From the NCBI GenBank assembly GCA_944323825.1, contig CALUTY010000004.1, positions 1-64,000 of the forward strand: a stretch of 64,000 bases of DNA. Direction: 5' to 3'. The notes under the pieces are model-generated. The model searched no databases. It worked only from the letters and a program-made list of their open reading frames with translations, and had not been told where the DNA came from. A program made the translations under genes and the position numbers. Below, one piece after another: positions 17,999 to 25,855 of the stretch. Each line of letters opens with the position of its first letter. Within the stretch, counting starts at the first letter, position 1. Origin of the DNA: an uncultured Bacteroidales bacterium (GTDB lineage Bacteria; Bacteroidota; Bacteroidia; Bacteroidales; UBA932).

Positions 17999-18006
17999 CA
18001 AATTTA
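17999..18006 (-). promoter_or_regulatory. -7 promoter box for the alkaline phosphatase gene
   Basis: Minus-strand TAAATTTG, a perfect TAnnTTTG, 23 nt before the start codon. No PHO-box-like repeat was recognised. Confidence 0.55.
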
Positions 18007-18041
18007 CGCTTTTTTCTCTTATGTGACTATCGGTGCAGGAG

Positions 18042-18076
18042 GAAAAATAAAAAAAGCAACCCGCTTGGGGTTGCTT
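18042..18076 (-). terminator. Terminator of the exbB-exbD operon
   Basis: On the minus strand GCAACCC-CAAGC-GGGTTGC (plus positions 18056-18074) is followed by TTTTTTTATTTTT. A strong intrinsic terminator 24 nt after the last ExbD stop. Confidence 0.9.
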
Positions 18077-18097
18077 CTTTCATATTATTGATTCATG

Positions 18098-18568
18098 TCA
18101 GTCTTTTGCAGGTTTTCTTGCCGCGTACATGATCTTCAGTGCCGAGCATCTTCTCAGCTCCTGTTTGATGTCGGTGATGATACCCATCCTCACGTTTTCG
18201 TCGGCTTTGATTGCCACTGTCATGAACTGCCTGTCCGCCTCGCTCTTTGACTCCCTCTCTGTGGCTATGAAGTCACGGATGTCGTCAATTGACCTGAATG
18301 AGTCGTTGAGCTGGATGCGGGCGTCGTTTCCGTATTGAGCCTGCAGATGCTGTACCGGTGGACCTACATTGATATAAGCAGCGAGGTCTTTTCTTTCAAG
18401 CTTGGCTGACTGCGATGCCTCCGGGAGCTTTACCATAACTTTGTTTTCGGTTTCCCTGAGCTGCGTGGTCACCATGAAGAAAAACAGCAACATGAAGACG
18501 ATGTCGGACATTGACGCAGTTGTCAGTCCCGGTACATCTTTCTTTCCGCTTCTTCCGAATTTTGCCAT
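18098..18568 (-). CDS. ExbD/TolR-type biopolymer transport protein (second of two)
   Basis: 156 residues. Short cytoplasmic N-terminus, one membrane helix carrying the essential proton-path Asp (SDIVFMLLFFFMVTT, about residue 22) and a periplasmic ExbD domain. With ExbB it forms the proton-driven motor. It lies 14 nt after the first exbD. It differs clearly from the first copy in the periplasmic domain, so the two are not recent duplicates. Confidence 0.9.
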   Translation of the reverse strand: MAKFGRSGKKDVPGLTTASMSDIVFMLLFFFMVTTQLRETENKVMVKLPEASQSAKLERKDLAAYINVGPPVQHLQAQYGNDARIQLNDSFRSIDDIRDFIATERESKSEADRQFMTVAIKADENVRMGIITDIKQELRRCSALKIMYAARKPAKD

Positions 18569-18582
18569 TTTTTCAACCTCCT

Positions 18583-19158
18583 TTATCTTTTGCTTACATC
18601 CTTAGGCTCGGCCTCAGAAATATTCTGCGGGATAGCCTCTCTCACGATCTTCTGCTTGTCTTCGTCAAGACCCAGGTAAGGCTTGCCGTAATGCGCTTTT
18701 GCGAATTCATCACGGAGTTCATCGATTGCCTTCACGATCTCGTTCTGCACGGCAATGTATGCCTGGTAGCTTGTACCGCGGTCGTTCTGGAGTGAGATGA
18801 CTCCCTTTGAAACCTGATACTCCCCGAAGCCCTCGATGTTCTTGGTTTCCTTTTCAGGAAGTTTCGGGTCGTTGTTTGCGTTGACAAGGAATTCCTTGAT
18901 CTTGAATTTCAATAGGCTTACATCAATAGGCTCATTCCCAGCCATAAGTCTGTCAGCAGAGTTGATCTTCACGACAACAATGTTGCGGCGGTTGATCTGC
19001 TGGTTCTGGACTTTCTGGTTTTCATCCGGCATAGGCGGCAGTCGGCGCTGCAACCCCGAATTCTGCTCCATGTTGGATGTCATAAGGAAGAACGACAGCA
19101 ACAGGAACGCGATATCGGCCGTTGAACTTGAATTTATCTCTGGTAATTTCTTTGCCAT
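18583..19158 (-). CDS. ExbD/TolR-type biopolymer transport protein (first of two)
   Basis: 191 residues. Membrane helix with the conserved Asp (TADIAFLLLSFFLMTS, about residue 15), then a longer periplasmic domain with a QNQQINRRNIVVVKIN start and an extra helical insert around FGEYQVSKGVISLQNDRG. It lies 12 nt after the small membrane protein. Two ExbD proteins with one ExbB suggest a heteromeric ExbD pair in the motor, as in other Bacteroidota clusters. Confidence 0.9.
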   Translation of the reverse strand: MAKKLPEINSSSTADIAFLLLSFFLMTSNMEQNSGLQRRLPPMPDENQKVQNQQINRRNIVVVKINSADRLMAGNEPIDVSLLKFKIKEFLVNANNDPKLPEKETKNIEGFGEYQVSKGVISLQNDRGTSYQAYIAVQNEIVKAIDELRDEFAKAHYGKPYLGLDEDKQKIVREAIPQNISEAEPKDVSKR

Positions 19159-19170
19159 ATTGATTTGTCG

Positions 19171-19599
19171 TTATTTTCTGTTACGGTAAGCCGAGAAGCA
19201 TGCTCCGAAAATGATGGCAAGTATGGCTGCACCGCATGCAATGTATGCAAGGTTCAGTATGGTATCAGTCATTTTCAGTGTGCTTGCCTCAGGCTGGGTG
19301 CCAATGTAGCCCACCAGAGGGTCACCGCTTGCAAGGGCGTAGGCCACCCCTACAATCACTGCGCAGCCTACAAGATATATGAGCATCTTGACAAGGCTCT
19401 TCGGGTTATTGATGACGGCTATGGCGAATCCGATGATAACGGCTACTCCAATGGCGATGCCTACCATCACATATGCCCATCTGAGAAGCGCATTCACAGA
19501 CGCGTCATTGAAGTCGGCGGCAAAGCCCCAGACTCCGATGGCAACGCTGACGGCCATCAATATCCACAGTACGATTTTTATAATTTTGGAATATTTCAT
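19171..19599 (-). CDS. Small multi-pass membrane protein of the Exb operon
   Basis: 142 residues with about four hydrophobic segments (roughly 8-28, 40-62, 72-90 and 114-136) and short polar links. No enzyme motif is seen and I do not recognise a named family. It sits between exbB (9-nt gap) and the first exbD (12-nt gap), so it is almost certainly co-expressed and may be a motor accessory. Confidence 0.75.
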   Translation of the reverse strand: MKYSKIIKIVLWILMAVSVAIGVWGFAADFNDASVNALLRWAYVMVGIAIGVAVIIGFAIAVINNPKSLVKMLIYLVGCAVIVGVAYALASGDPLVGYIGTQPEASTLKMTDTILNLAYIACGAAILAIIFGACFSAYRNRK

Positions 19600-19608
19600 T
19601 TCTGATGA

Positions 19609-20418
19609 TTATTTTTTCTCCTGATATTTTGTCAACATGTCCACAAGTGTGATTGAAGTATCTTCCATTTCGATGGAGATTGCGTCAATCCTTGAAACGA
19701 TGTAGTTGTAGAAAATCTGGAGGATGATAGCCACGATAAGACCGCCGACTGTGGTGATCAAGGCCACTTTCATACCGCCTGCAACGACGTTAGGTGAAAT
19801 GTCACCGGCAACCTGGATGGCGTCGAATGCCTGCACCATACCAACGACCGTTCCCAAGAATCCGAGAGAAGGTCCTACTGAGATGAAGAGACCGATCCAT
19901 GAAAGTCCGTTCTCCATGAGGCTCATCTGTACTGAACCGTAGGAAACGATTGTCTTTTCAACCACTTCAATTCCCTGGTCCATGCGGAGAAGGCCCTGGT
20001 AGAAAATGCTTGCCACCGGTCCGCGGGTGTTGCGGCAAACTTCCTTGGCTGCTTCAGCGCCGCCGTTCTTGAGGGCTTCCTCAATCTTGGCAAGAAGTTT
20101 CTTCGTGTTGGTCTTGCAAAGGCTGATGTAGATGATTCTTTCTACGCAGACTGCGAGGCCGAGGATGAGACACAGAACAATCAGTGACATGAAGCCTGGA
20201 CCACCGTCGATGAACTGGGTCTTCAGCTGCTGGTGAAGAGGAACATCCTGTGATGTGGCGGCTACAAGGTCGGCAAGAGAACCGGCCTCGCTTGCAGCAG
20301 GAGCTGCAGCCTCGGTTGCAGTTGTTTCTTCAGCGGCAGCCTGGTCCTGAGCTGCTGCGTATTGTGCAGTAACGGCCATTACGCCGATGACTGCCAAAAA
20401 CATGAAAATTTTTTTCAT
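19609..20418 (-). CDS. exbB: ExbB/MotA/TolQ-type proton channel protein
   Basis: 269 residues. It starts with a signal-like hydrophobic helix ending at AQYAAAQ (about residue 23), followed by an Ala/Glu-rich linker (24-48) that would lie in the periplasm, then the canonical three-helix MotA/TolQ/ExbB core (GFMSLIVLCLILGLAVCVERI; WIGLFISVGPSLGFLGTVVGMVQAF; ALITTVGGLIVAIILQIFYNYIV). The cytoplasmic loop between helices is present. It is the first gene of the four-gene Exb operon. Confidence 0.92.
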   Translation of the reverse strand: MKKIFMFLAVIGVMAVTAQYAAAQDQAAAEETTATEAAAPAASEAGSLADLVAATSQDVPLHQQLKTQFIDGGPGFMSLIVLCLILGLAVCVERIIYISLCKTNTKKLLAKIEEALKNGGAEAAKEVCRNTRGPVASIFYQGLLRMDQGIEVVEKTIVSYGSVQMSLMENGLSWIGLFISVGPSLGFLGTVVGMVQAFDAIQVAGDISPNVVAGGMKVALITTVGGLIVAIILQIFYNYIVSRIDAISIEMEDTSITLVDMLTKYQEKK

Positions 20419-20541
20419 AATTGTTTTTGTGTGTTTAATTAATAATGTATTAAATTGTTATATTCATCAAAGAACTGATTGTGTCTTACTTCTGATTCTA
20501 AAACCGGTGCAATTTAGCAATTAATTTTCATTTGACAATAT

Positions 20542-21594
20542 TTATTTTGATATTTCTCCCCTGAGATTCCTGTCCAGCATTTCCTTGACGGCTCCGTTGT
20601 CCCCGTTTTCCCCCATCAGGTGGAAGAGTTTGGCGAGGGCGCTTTCAGTCGTGCTGTCGTAACCGCTTGACACTCCGGCATCCTTGAGGATTTTGCCGTT
20701 GGCGTAGATGTCCATGTTTACGGACCCGGCAAGGCATTGGGACACGTTCAGGAGGATCTTCCCCATTCCTGCCGCCTGTCGTATCAGCTCTATGAACCAA
20801 GGCTTTGAGGGGGCGTTTCCGGATCCGTATGTTTCGATTATCACCGCCCTTGTTTCCTTCCCGCAAAGGATGTCCCGGACCACTTGCGGGGTGATGCCGG
20901 GATGTATTTTCAGAATTGATACCCTGGTGTCGAGGGCTGTGTGGAGTACGGGTTTCCTGTTCCAGTCATCCGGCTTCCGGATGGCGGCATCGTTGTACCT
21001 TATGTATATTCCGGCTTCGGCGAGGGGAGGGAAGTTCTCTGACCTGAAGGCCCTGAAATTGTCAGCATTCACCTTGGTTGTCCTGTTGCCTCTCATAAGC
21101 ATGTTGTCGAAGCAGACGCAGACTTCGGGGACGCGGGCGTGGCCGTGGCCGTCCTTTTCCGCTGCGATTTCCACGGCGGAGATCAGGTTTTCCTTTCCGT
21201 CCGTCCTCGGCATTCCGATCGGCAGCTGGCTTCCGGTGAAGATCACCGGCTTGGTTAGCCCTTCAAGCATGAAGCTCAGGGCCGAGGCTGAATAGGACAT
21301 CGTGTCCGTGCCGTGCAGCACTACGAAGCCGTCATATTCGTCATACCTTTCATATATCAGGGCGGCGAGCTTCTGCCACGATGACGGTTCCATGTCCGAT
21401 GAATCTATGATGGGGTCGAACGAATATGAATCTATCCTGTATGCGAATTTCGCCAGTTCCGGCACCTCTTCAAGGATCTGTCCGAAGTTGAATGGCTTCA
21501 GCGTGAGGTCGGCAGGATCCTGCTTCATCCCTATTGTCCCTCCTGTGTAGATCAGGAGCAGGGAAGCCTTTTCCTTTGCATTGTTTCCGTTCAT
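20542..21594 (-). CDS. ansA: Type I (cytoplasmic) L-asparaginase
   Basis: 350 residues. Asparaginase/glutaminase fold: first catalytic Thr in YTGGTIGM (about residue 19) and the second triad in LHGTDTMSYSASAL (about 95-108), plus FTGSQLPIG. No signal peptide, so a cytosolic type I enzyme (asparagine to aspartate and ammonia). It is the last gene of the pyrE - SRPBCC - rsmF-like - tatD - ansA run, 44 nt after tatD. No hairpin terminator is visible before exbB (123-bp gap), so read-through is possible. Confidence 0.93.
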   Translation of the reverse strand: MNGNNAKEKASLLLIYTGGTIGMKQDPADLTLKPFNFGQILEEVPELAKFAYRIDSYSFDPIIDSSDMEPSSWQKLAALIYERYDEYDGFVVLHGTDTMSYSASALSFMLEGLTKPVIFTGSQLPIGMPRTDGKENLISAVEIAAEKDGHGHARVPEVCVCFDNMLMRGNRTTKVNADNFRAFRSENFPPLAEAGIYIRYNDAAIRKPDDWNRKPVLHTALDTRVSILKIHPGITPQVVRDILCGKETRAVIIETYGSGNAPSKPWFIELIRQAAGMGKILLNVSQCLAGSVNMDIYANGKILKDAGVSSGYDSTTESALAKLFHLMGENGDNGAVKEMLDRNLRGEISK

Positions 21595-21638
21595 GATAAG
21601 TTGATCTTCAAACCGATATGGATTTTCCTCCCGTGCCG

Positions 21639-22412
21639 TCAGGCCAGTCCGAACAGCATTTTGGCATTGGCGGTGGTGACGGCTGCCACTTCTCCGATGT
21701 CCATGCCTTTCTGTAGAGCCACCTTTTCCGCAATTATCGGGATGTAGCTGCTCTCGTTCCTTGTGCCGCGTTTCGGCACCGGGGTGAGGTAGGGCGAGTC
21801 AGTTTCCAGAAGTATCCTGTCTGCCGGTATCTTCTTTACGGTCTCGGCTATCGAGGCGTTCTTGTATGTCACGGTCCCTCCTATGCCAACAAGCCACATC
21901 CCGTACTTCTGGAGTCTTTCAAAGGTTTCAATGCTGCCGCTGAATGCGTGGAATACCCCTCTGAGGTCGAGGTGGCGGCATTCTTCGAGGATGTCCATTA
22001 TGATTCCCGTGGATTCCCTGGAATGTATTATCACCGGCAGGTCCATCCTGTGCGCCATCTCCAGCTGGAGCTTCAGCGCCTTTTTCTGCTCTTCAAGAAA
22101 TTCCGTTGACCAGTGGCAGTCTATCCCTATTTCACCGATTGCGTATATTTTTCTGTCTGACCATTTGAGCATCTCTTCATATTCCTTTTCCCATCCGGCG
22201 TCTACCGATGTAGGGTGCAGGCCGAGGCACGGGAATACGGTGCCGGGATATCTGTCCGCCACGGAAAACATTTCATCCCTGGTCTTGCTGTCGATGTCAG
22301 GGAATATCATTTTTGTCACTCCGGCGTCCACGGCCCTTTCTATCGCCTGTCCGCTTTCTCCCTGGAATGCTTCCTCGTAAAGATGCGTATGTGTGTCAAT
22401 GAATTCTGTCAT
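21639..22412 (-). CDS. tatD: TatD family metal-dependent DNase
   Basis: 257 residues. TIM-barrel metallohydrolase: HTH metal pair at 8-10 (FIDTHTH), GEIGID with conserved Glu, IHSR with His, and LLETDSPYLTP with the late Asp. TatD enzymes act as 3'-5' exonuclease or endonuclease in DNA repair and fragmentation. The open frame runs to 22709 because it overlaps rsmF, but ATG at 22412 starts MTEFIDTHTH and overlaps the rsmF stop by 4 nt (ATGA), a coupling arrangement. Confidence 0.94.
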   Translation of the reverse strand: MTEFIDTHTHLYEEAFQGESGQAIERAVDAGVTKMIFPDIDSKTRDEMFSVADRYPGTVFPCLGLHPTSVDAGWEKEYEEMLKWSDRKIYAIGEIGIDCHWSTEFLEEQKKALKLQLEMAHRMDLPVIIHSRESTGIIMDILEECRHLDLRGVFHAFSGSIETFERLQKYGMWLVGIGGTVTYKNASIAETVKKIPADRILLETDSPYLTPVPKRGTRNESSYIPIIAEKVALQKGMDIGEVAAVTTANAKMLFGLA

Positions 22413-23803
22413 TCTATGTCCATTCTTATTCTCCGGTTCATCGGATGCAGGCTGTTGCATCTGTTTCCCAGGTTTTTTACGAAGCCGAGCGGAAGTCCCC
22501 TGTAGCAGACGAGGACATGTCCCTTTTCCTGACAATTTACCGTTATCCGGTCCCTGTGCAGGAATGCAAGTGCTGTACGGAGGTCGAGCTCGGCACGGGG
22601 AAATGCCTCTTCGGAGAGCATGACCGAAAGCGCAAGGTCGGCATCCGGTATGAAATCCCTGCCTTTCATGCTCCCTGCCGTGCATCCGCGTCTGAGGGTG
22701 CTGAGGCATGAGGCTGCTGTTTCCACATCATCGGCTATCACTTCCGGGACTGCAACCGTCAGGCTGCCGTTCTGCGATATCCTCACCTTTTCCTTGAAAA
22801 GATTCCCGGGGAGGGCTCCGCCGATTTTTTTCTGGGGCTTTGCCGTTTTCCGTCTGACCTTTTCTTGTCTGCCGTCTTCCTTGCTTGAACCTGTCTTCAT
22901 CACGGCGCTGCAATACTGCCCTTCTCCCTTTACGAATCCGGGCACGAGAAGGAAGCCATATCCGGTCTGCATGACGCCCGGAAAGTCTCCGGCCTTTCCG
23001 CTGCCGGGATAAAGCGGTTCTGCCCCGAGCGTGCGGCAAATCCATTCCACATTGCCGTCGTTTTCAAGCCTGTTGAATGTGCATGTGGAATATATCAGAA
23101 TGCCTCCTGCGGCAAGCGAGTCCCATACATCTGCAATTATTCTCCTCTGCCTTGCCTGGCAGAGGGCCACAGTCTCTTCCGACCATTGTTCCCTCGCCTT
23201 GGCGTCCTTTCTGAACATTCCCTCTCCTGAGCAGGGGACATCGGCCAGGATGATGTCGAACATTCCTTTCAGGTGTCCGAATCTTTCAGGGTCTGATGAG
23301 GTGACGGTCACATTGGGGTCGCCCCAGATGGCTATGTTGTCCGCCAGTACCGATGCCCTCTGCCTCATCACCTCGTTGGCAACGAGCATGAACATGTCCC
23401 CCGTGGCCTCCCGCAATGAAGAAGCAAGGTCAGTCGTCTTTCCTCCTGGGGCGGCACAGAGATCAAGGACTCTGATCGGCCTCTGGGGCATTTCCAGCCG
23501 GTTCTGCAGGATATCCCTGAATATATGCCCGGTGAACATGGAAGACGAGTCCTGTACATAATATCCGCCCGCATGGAAGCATGGGTCAAGGGTGAATTTC
23601 GGCCTTCCGTCCAGCATCAGACCATGTCTGCACCACGGTACGGCTGTGCTCTGGCCATCGAATTCAGCCCCCGGCTTCATCGGGTTGAGCCGGACTGACA
23701 CGGACGGGTCAAGCCCTAATGCAGAAAAAGCGATGCCGGCATTTTCCCTGCCGATCGCTTCTTCAAGATATTCCGCAAAGCTGCTGTCCGGGCCTGTCCC
23801 CAT
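22409..23803 (-). CDS. RsmF/YebU-like rRNA (cytosine-5) methyltransferase
   Basis: 464 residues. NOL1/NOP2/Sun methyltransferase core with SAM motif LDLCAAPGGKT (about 114-123), catalytic-site cysteines Cys191 in DVPCSGEGMF and Cys241 in YSTCTFN, then a C-terminal RNA-binding part (about 300-464) like that of RsmF. It is expected to make 5-methylcytosine in 16S rRNA. It sits 9 nt after the SRPBCC gene and overlaps tatD. Confidence 0.92.
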   Translation of the reverse strand: MGTGPDSSFAEYLEEAIGRENAGIAFSALGLDPSVSVRLNPMKPGAEFDGQSTAVPWCRHGLMLDGRPKFTLDPCFHAGGYYVQDSSSMFTGHIFRDILQNRLEMPQRPIRVLDLCAAPGGKTTDLASSLREATGDMFMLVANEVMRQRASVLADNIAIWGDPNVTVTSSDPERFGHLKGMFDIILADVPCSGEGMFRKDAKAREQWSEETVALCQARQRRIIADVWDSLAAGGILIYSTCTFNRLENDGNVEWICRTLGAEPLYPGSGKAGDFPGVMQTGYGFLLVPGFVKGEGQYCSAVMKTGSSKEDGRQEKVRRKTAKPQKKIGGALPGNLFKEKVRISQNGSLTVAVPEVIADDVETAASCLSTLRRGCTAGSMKGRDFIPDADLALSVMLSEEAFPRAELDLRTALAFLHRDRITVNCQEKGHVLVCYRGLPLGFVKNLGNRCNSLHPMNRRIRMDIE

Positions 23804-23812
23804 TTCCGTATC

Positions 23813-24286
23813 TTAATTGAATTTCCCGGTTTTCTGTGCCTTCCTGAGCAATTCGGGGTCCACACCTTCAGGAACCCTTCCTTCCGATACTGCGGCCAGG
23901 GCGTCCACTATCTTGTCCAGCCCTTCCTGGAGCTTGGAGCCGAGCATCATCTTCATCATCATGTTCAGTTCCGCTGACAGCTCTATGTGGAAGTCCGTCT
24001 TGTCCGGGTCGCCTCCTGCTGCATCGAAGTGCATTGTTATATTGAATGAGAACGGTGCCCCGTCGTCCTTGAACTCTATCCTTGAATACGGCACCCTTTC
24101 CACAATCCTCACCCCTATATTGAAACCTTGCACGACGGCCTTTATGGAGTCATAGTCCGCCGTCACTTCGCCTTTCTTTTCCTCCGGGAGGAACTGCACA
24201 AAGTTGCGCATGTCCACAAAGCCCATGTACAGCATGTACGGGGCCCTTGATACCGTCGCGTGCTTGCTTTTTATGACCGTTGCCAT
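23813..24286 (-). CDS. SRPBCC (START-like) domain protein
   Basis: 157 residues from the ATG that shares one base with the pyrE stop (TGATG). Beta strands IKSKHATVSRAPYMLYMGFVDM, DYDSIKAVVQGFNIGVRIVERVPYSRIEF and FNITMHFDA, ending with a long C-terminal helix (LGSKLQEGLDKIVDALAAV), fit the helix-grip SRPBCC fold. These bind hydrophobic ligands; no function is known for this one. The open frame could begin at 24328, but that part overlaps pyrE. Confidence 0.8.
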   Translation of the reverse strand: MATVIKSKHATVSRAPYMLYMGFVDMRNFVQFLPEEKKGEVTADYDSIKAVVQGFNIGVRIVERVPYSRIEFKDDGAPFSFNITMHFDAAGGDPDKTDFHIELSAELNMMMKMMLGSKLQEGLDKIVDALAAVSEGRVPEGVDPELLRKAQKTGKFN

Positions 24287-24936
24287 CACTGTTCGCTTTT
24301 GCCCCAGGTTGAAGGGGAGAATCTCCATTCCTTGAGGAGTTCGATGTCCGAGTCCTTTATATAGCCTGTTTCGTGGGCGACCTCGATGAGGGTGTCGTAG
24401 TTGGTCAGGGTGTCCAGCTCGATGTTGGCCTCCTCGAATGCCCTTCTGGCCTGGTTGAAGTTGTAGGAGAATATGGCAGTCATTCCGCGAACATTCACTC
24501 CGGCCTTGATGAGTGCCTCGGTGGCTGACAGGCTGCTCTTTCCTGTGGAAATGAGGTCCTCCACCACAACTGTCCTGGCGCCCTTTTCCACTGAACCTTC
24601 TATCTGTGAGCCGGTGCCATGGTCCTTCGGCTTCGGCCTCACATAGATGAACGGTTTCTTGAGGATGTGCGCTATGAGCATCCCGTGGGCAATGGCTCCA
24701 GTGGCCACGCCTGCAATCACCTCTGTGTCGGGGTATTTCCTTTCGATTATTTCAGCCATCCATCTGCACACATCTTCCCTGAGTTCAGGGTATGAGAGGA
24801 TTCTCCTGTTGTCGCAATAAATCGGGGAGAGCCATCCTGAAGCCCATTTGAACGGTTCTTCCGGGTTCAGCATGACGGCTTTGATGTCCAAAAGTGCTTT
24901 TGCAACCTTTCTTTCGACAGATTCCATACTGTTCAT
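24286..24936 (-). CDS. pyrE: Orotate phosphoribosyltransferase
   Basis: 216 residues. It converts orotate and PRPP to OMP (pyrimidine synthesis). PRPP-binding motif VVVEDLISTGKSSL (about residues 120-133), flexible-loop Lys residues in YVRPKPKDHGTGSQIEG, and MLNPEEPFKWASGWLSPIYCDNR near the start. First gene of a tight five-gene run; its promoter region holds the two 66-bp repeats. Confidence 0.96.
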   Translation of the reverse strand: MNSMESVERKVAKALLDIKAVMLNPEEPFKWASGWLSPIYCDNRRILSYPELREDVCRWMAEIIERKYPDTEVIAGVATGAIAHGMLIAHILKKPFIYVRPKPKDHGTGSQIEGSVEKGARTVVVEDLISTGKSSLSATEALIKAGVNVRGMTAIFSYNFNQARRAFEEANIELDTLTNYDTLIEVAHETGYIKDSDIELLKEWRFSPSTWGKSEQ

Positions 24937-24967
24937 TTTATTTTAAATATATTTGGCCATAAATGTC

Positions 24968-25007
24968 CACATATACTGTGGCGCCTCGGCAATCGCAAAC
25001 AAGTTTG
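24968..25007 (-). promoter_or_regulatory. Minus-strand promoter-like half of repeat copy 1 (toward pyrE)
   Basis: Reading on the minus strand, TTTG (plus 24996-24999) is followed after exactly 20 nt by TATATGTG (plus 24968-24975), one base off the TAnnTTTG -7 box. The transcript would start near 24961, about 25 nt before the pyrE ATG. An alternative minus-strand -7 box, TATATTTG, is at 25129-25136, upstream of both repeats. Confidence 0.5.
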
Positions 25008-25034
25008 CATTGCGCTCGGCTTCTGCGTATATTT
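24969..25034. repeat. 66-bp intergenic repeat, copy 1
   Basis: Identical to copy 2 except for three substitutions. Architecture: ACATATA end, GCGCCTCGGC, a central palindrome GCAAAC-AA-GTTTGC flanked by CAAT/ATTG, GCGCTCGGC, TATATTT end. CTCGGC occurs on both sides in the same orientation, which gives the element a polarity. It lies in the pyrE-nudix divergent gap, 12 bp from copy 2. Confidence 0.93.
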
Positions 25035-25046
25035 AGCCTGGCGGCT

Positions 25047-25112
25047 ACATATATTGTTGCGCCTCGGCAATCGCAAACAAGCTTGCATTGCGCTCGGCTT
25101 CTGCGTATATTT
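25047..25112. repeat. 66-bp intergenic repeat, copy 2
   Basis: Second copy in the same orientation. Its right end plus the next base makes a perfect TATATTTG (25106-25113), and TTG at 25083-25085 lies 20 nt upstream of it. The central palindrome here reads GCAAAC-AA-GCTTGC. Confidence 0.93.
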
Positions 25113-25113
25113 G
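25083..25113 (+). promoter_or_regulatory. Plus-strand promoter within repeat copy 2 (toward nudix)
   Basis: TTG (25083-25085) - 20 nt - TATATTTG (25106-25113) matches the Bacteroidota promoter. Transcription would start near 25120, about 33 nt before the nudix ATG. The same position in copy 1 has TTTG - 20 nt - TATATTTA. Confidence 0.6.
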
Positions 25114-25152
25114 CACAATTCAATCCTGCAAATATAGTAATTTAACGCCGAA

Positions 25153-25767
25153 ATGCACAAGATATACATTGAAAAGAGATGCATAATCATCTGTCCTCCA
25201 CACGAACAGGCTTTGACCGACCCGAATGCCGTCCAGTTCTGTCCCGGTGCGAATATGGATATCCACGCACTGATAGGAATGTTTGAGAGCTCCGGCACCC
25301 TGCACAGAATCTATATCCCTGTGGATGATGTCGAGGATACCTACCGTAAGATCTGTGCCGAGTTCGTGGAGGTCAATGCTGGAGGGGGGCTTGTCTCCAA
25401 CCGGCGCGGGGACTATCTCCTTATCAGAAGGAACGGGTTGTGGGACCTTCCCAAGGGACATCAGGAGCCCGGGGAGGACATAAGCGTGACCGCCTTGAGG
25501 GAAGTGCAGGAGGAAACAGGGGTTGACCGTCTGTCTCTCAGGAAGCTGATCTGTGTCACCGACCATTGCTACCGGAGGGACGGGAAATGGCATCTGAAGC
25601 ATACCTGGTGGTATGACATGCTTTATGATGATCCTCTTGACCTTACTCCGCAGAGGGAGGAGGACATCTCCAAGGCTGCATGGGTGGCAAAGTCGAGCCT
25701 CCCGCCGTTCCTTCTGAAGACATACCCGTCAATAATAGAGGTATTCAGGGCAGCCGGAATAATCTGA
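25153..25767 (+). CDS. Nudix hydrolase with N-terminal extension
   Basis: 204 residues. The Nudix box spans residues 102-124 (G-x5-E-x7-REVQEETGV). About 70 residues precede the domain (MHKIYIEKRCIIICPP and SSGTLHRIYIPVDD), forming a small separate alpha/beta part that I do not recognise. Nudix enzymes hydrolyse nucleoside diphosphate derivatives; the substrate is not readable. It is divergent from pyrE and 88 nt upstream of queA. Confidence 0.88.
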   Translation: MHKIYIEKRCIIICPPHEQALTDPNAVQFCPGANMDIHALIGMFESSGTLHRIYIPVDDVEDTYRKICAEFVEVNAGGGLVSNRRGDYLLIRRNGLWDLPKGHQEPGEDISVTALREVQEETGVDRLSLRKLICVTDHCYRRDGKWHLKHTWWYDMLYDDPLDLTPQREEDISKAAWVAKSSLPPFLLKTYPSIIEVFRAAGII

Positions 25768-25855
25768 TGTCCCGGGAATTTTTGGCAATGTGAAACAAAA
25801 CATGAAAAAAATCGTATAATAAATTGATGTAAAATGATACGATACATAACTGGTC

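Noticed and set aside
22413..22709. 99-residue N-terminal extension of TatD
   Set aside because: It overlaps rsmF in another phase, and the canonical TatD start MTEFIDTHTH is at 22412.
24969..25112. Possible CRISPR array
   Set aside because: Only two units with a 12-bp gap, both with promoter-like ends, and no cas genes.
24938..25298. Open frames through the 66-bp repeats giving repeated KYTQKPSAMQ-type peptides
   Set aside because: The frames exist only because the repeat unit has no stop in that phase. They lack support from codon use or start context, and they cover a promoter region.
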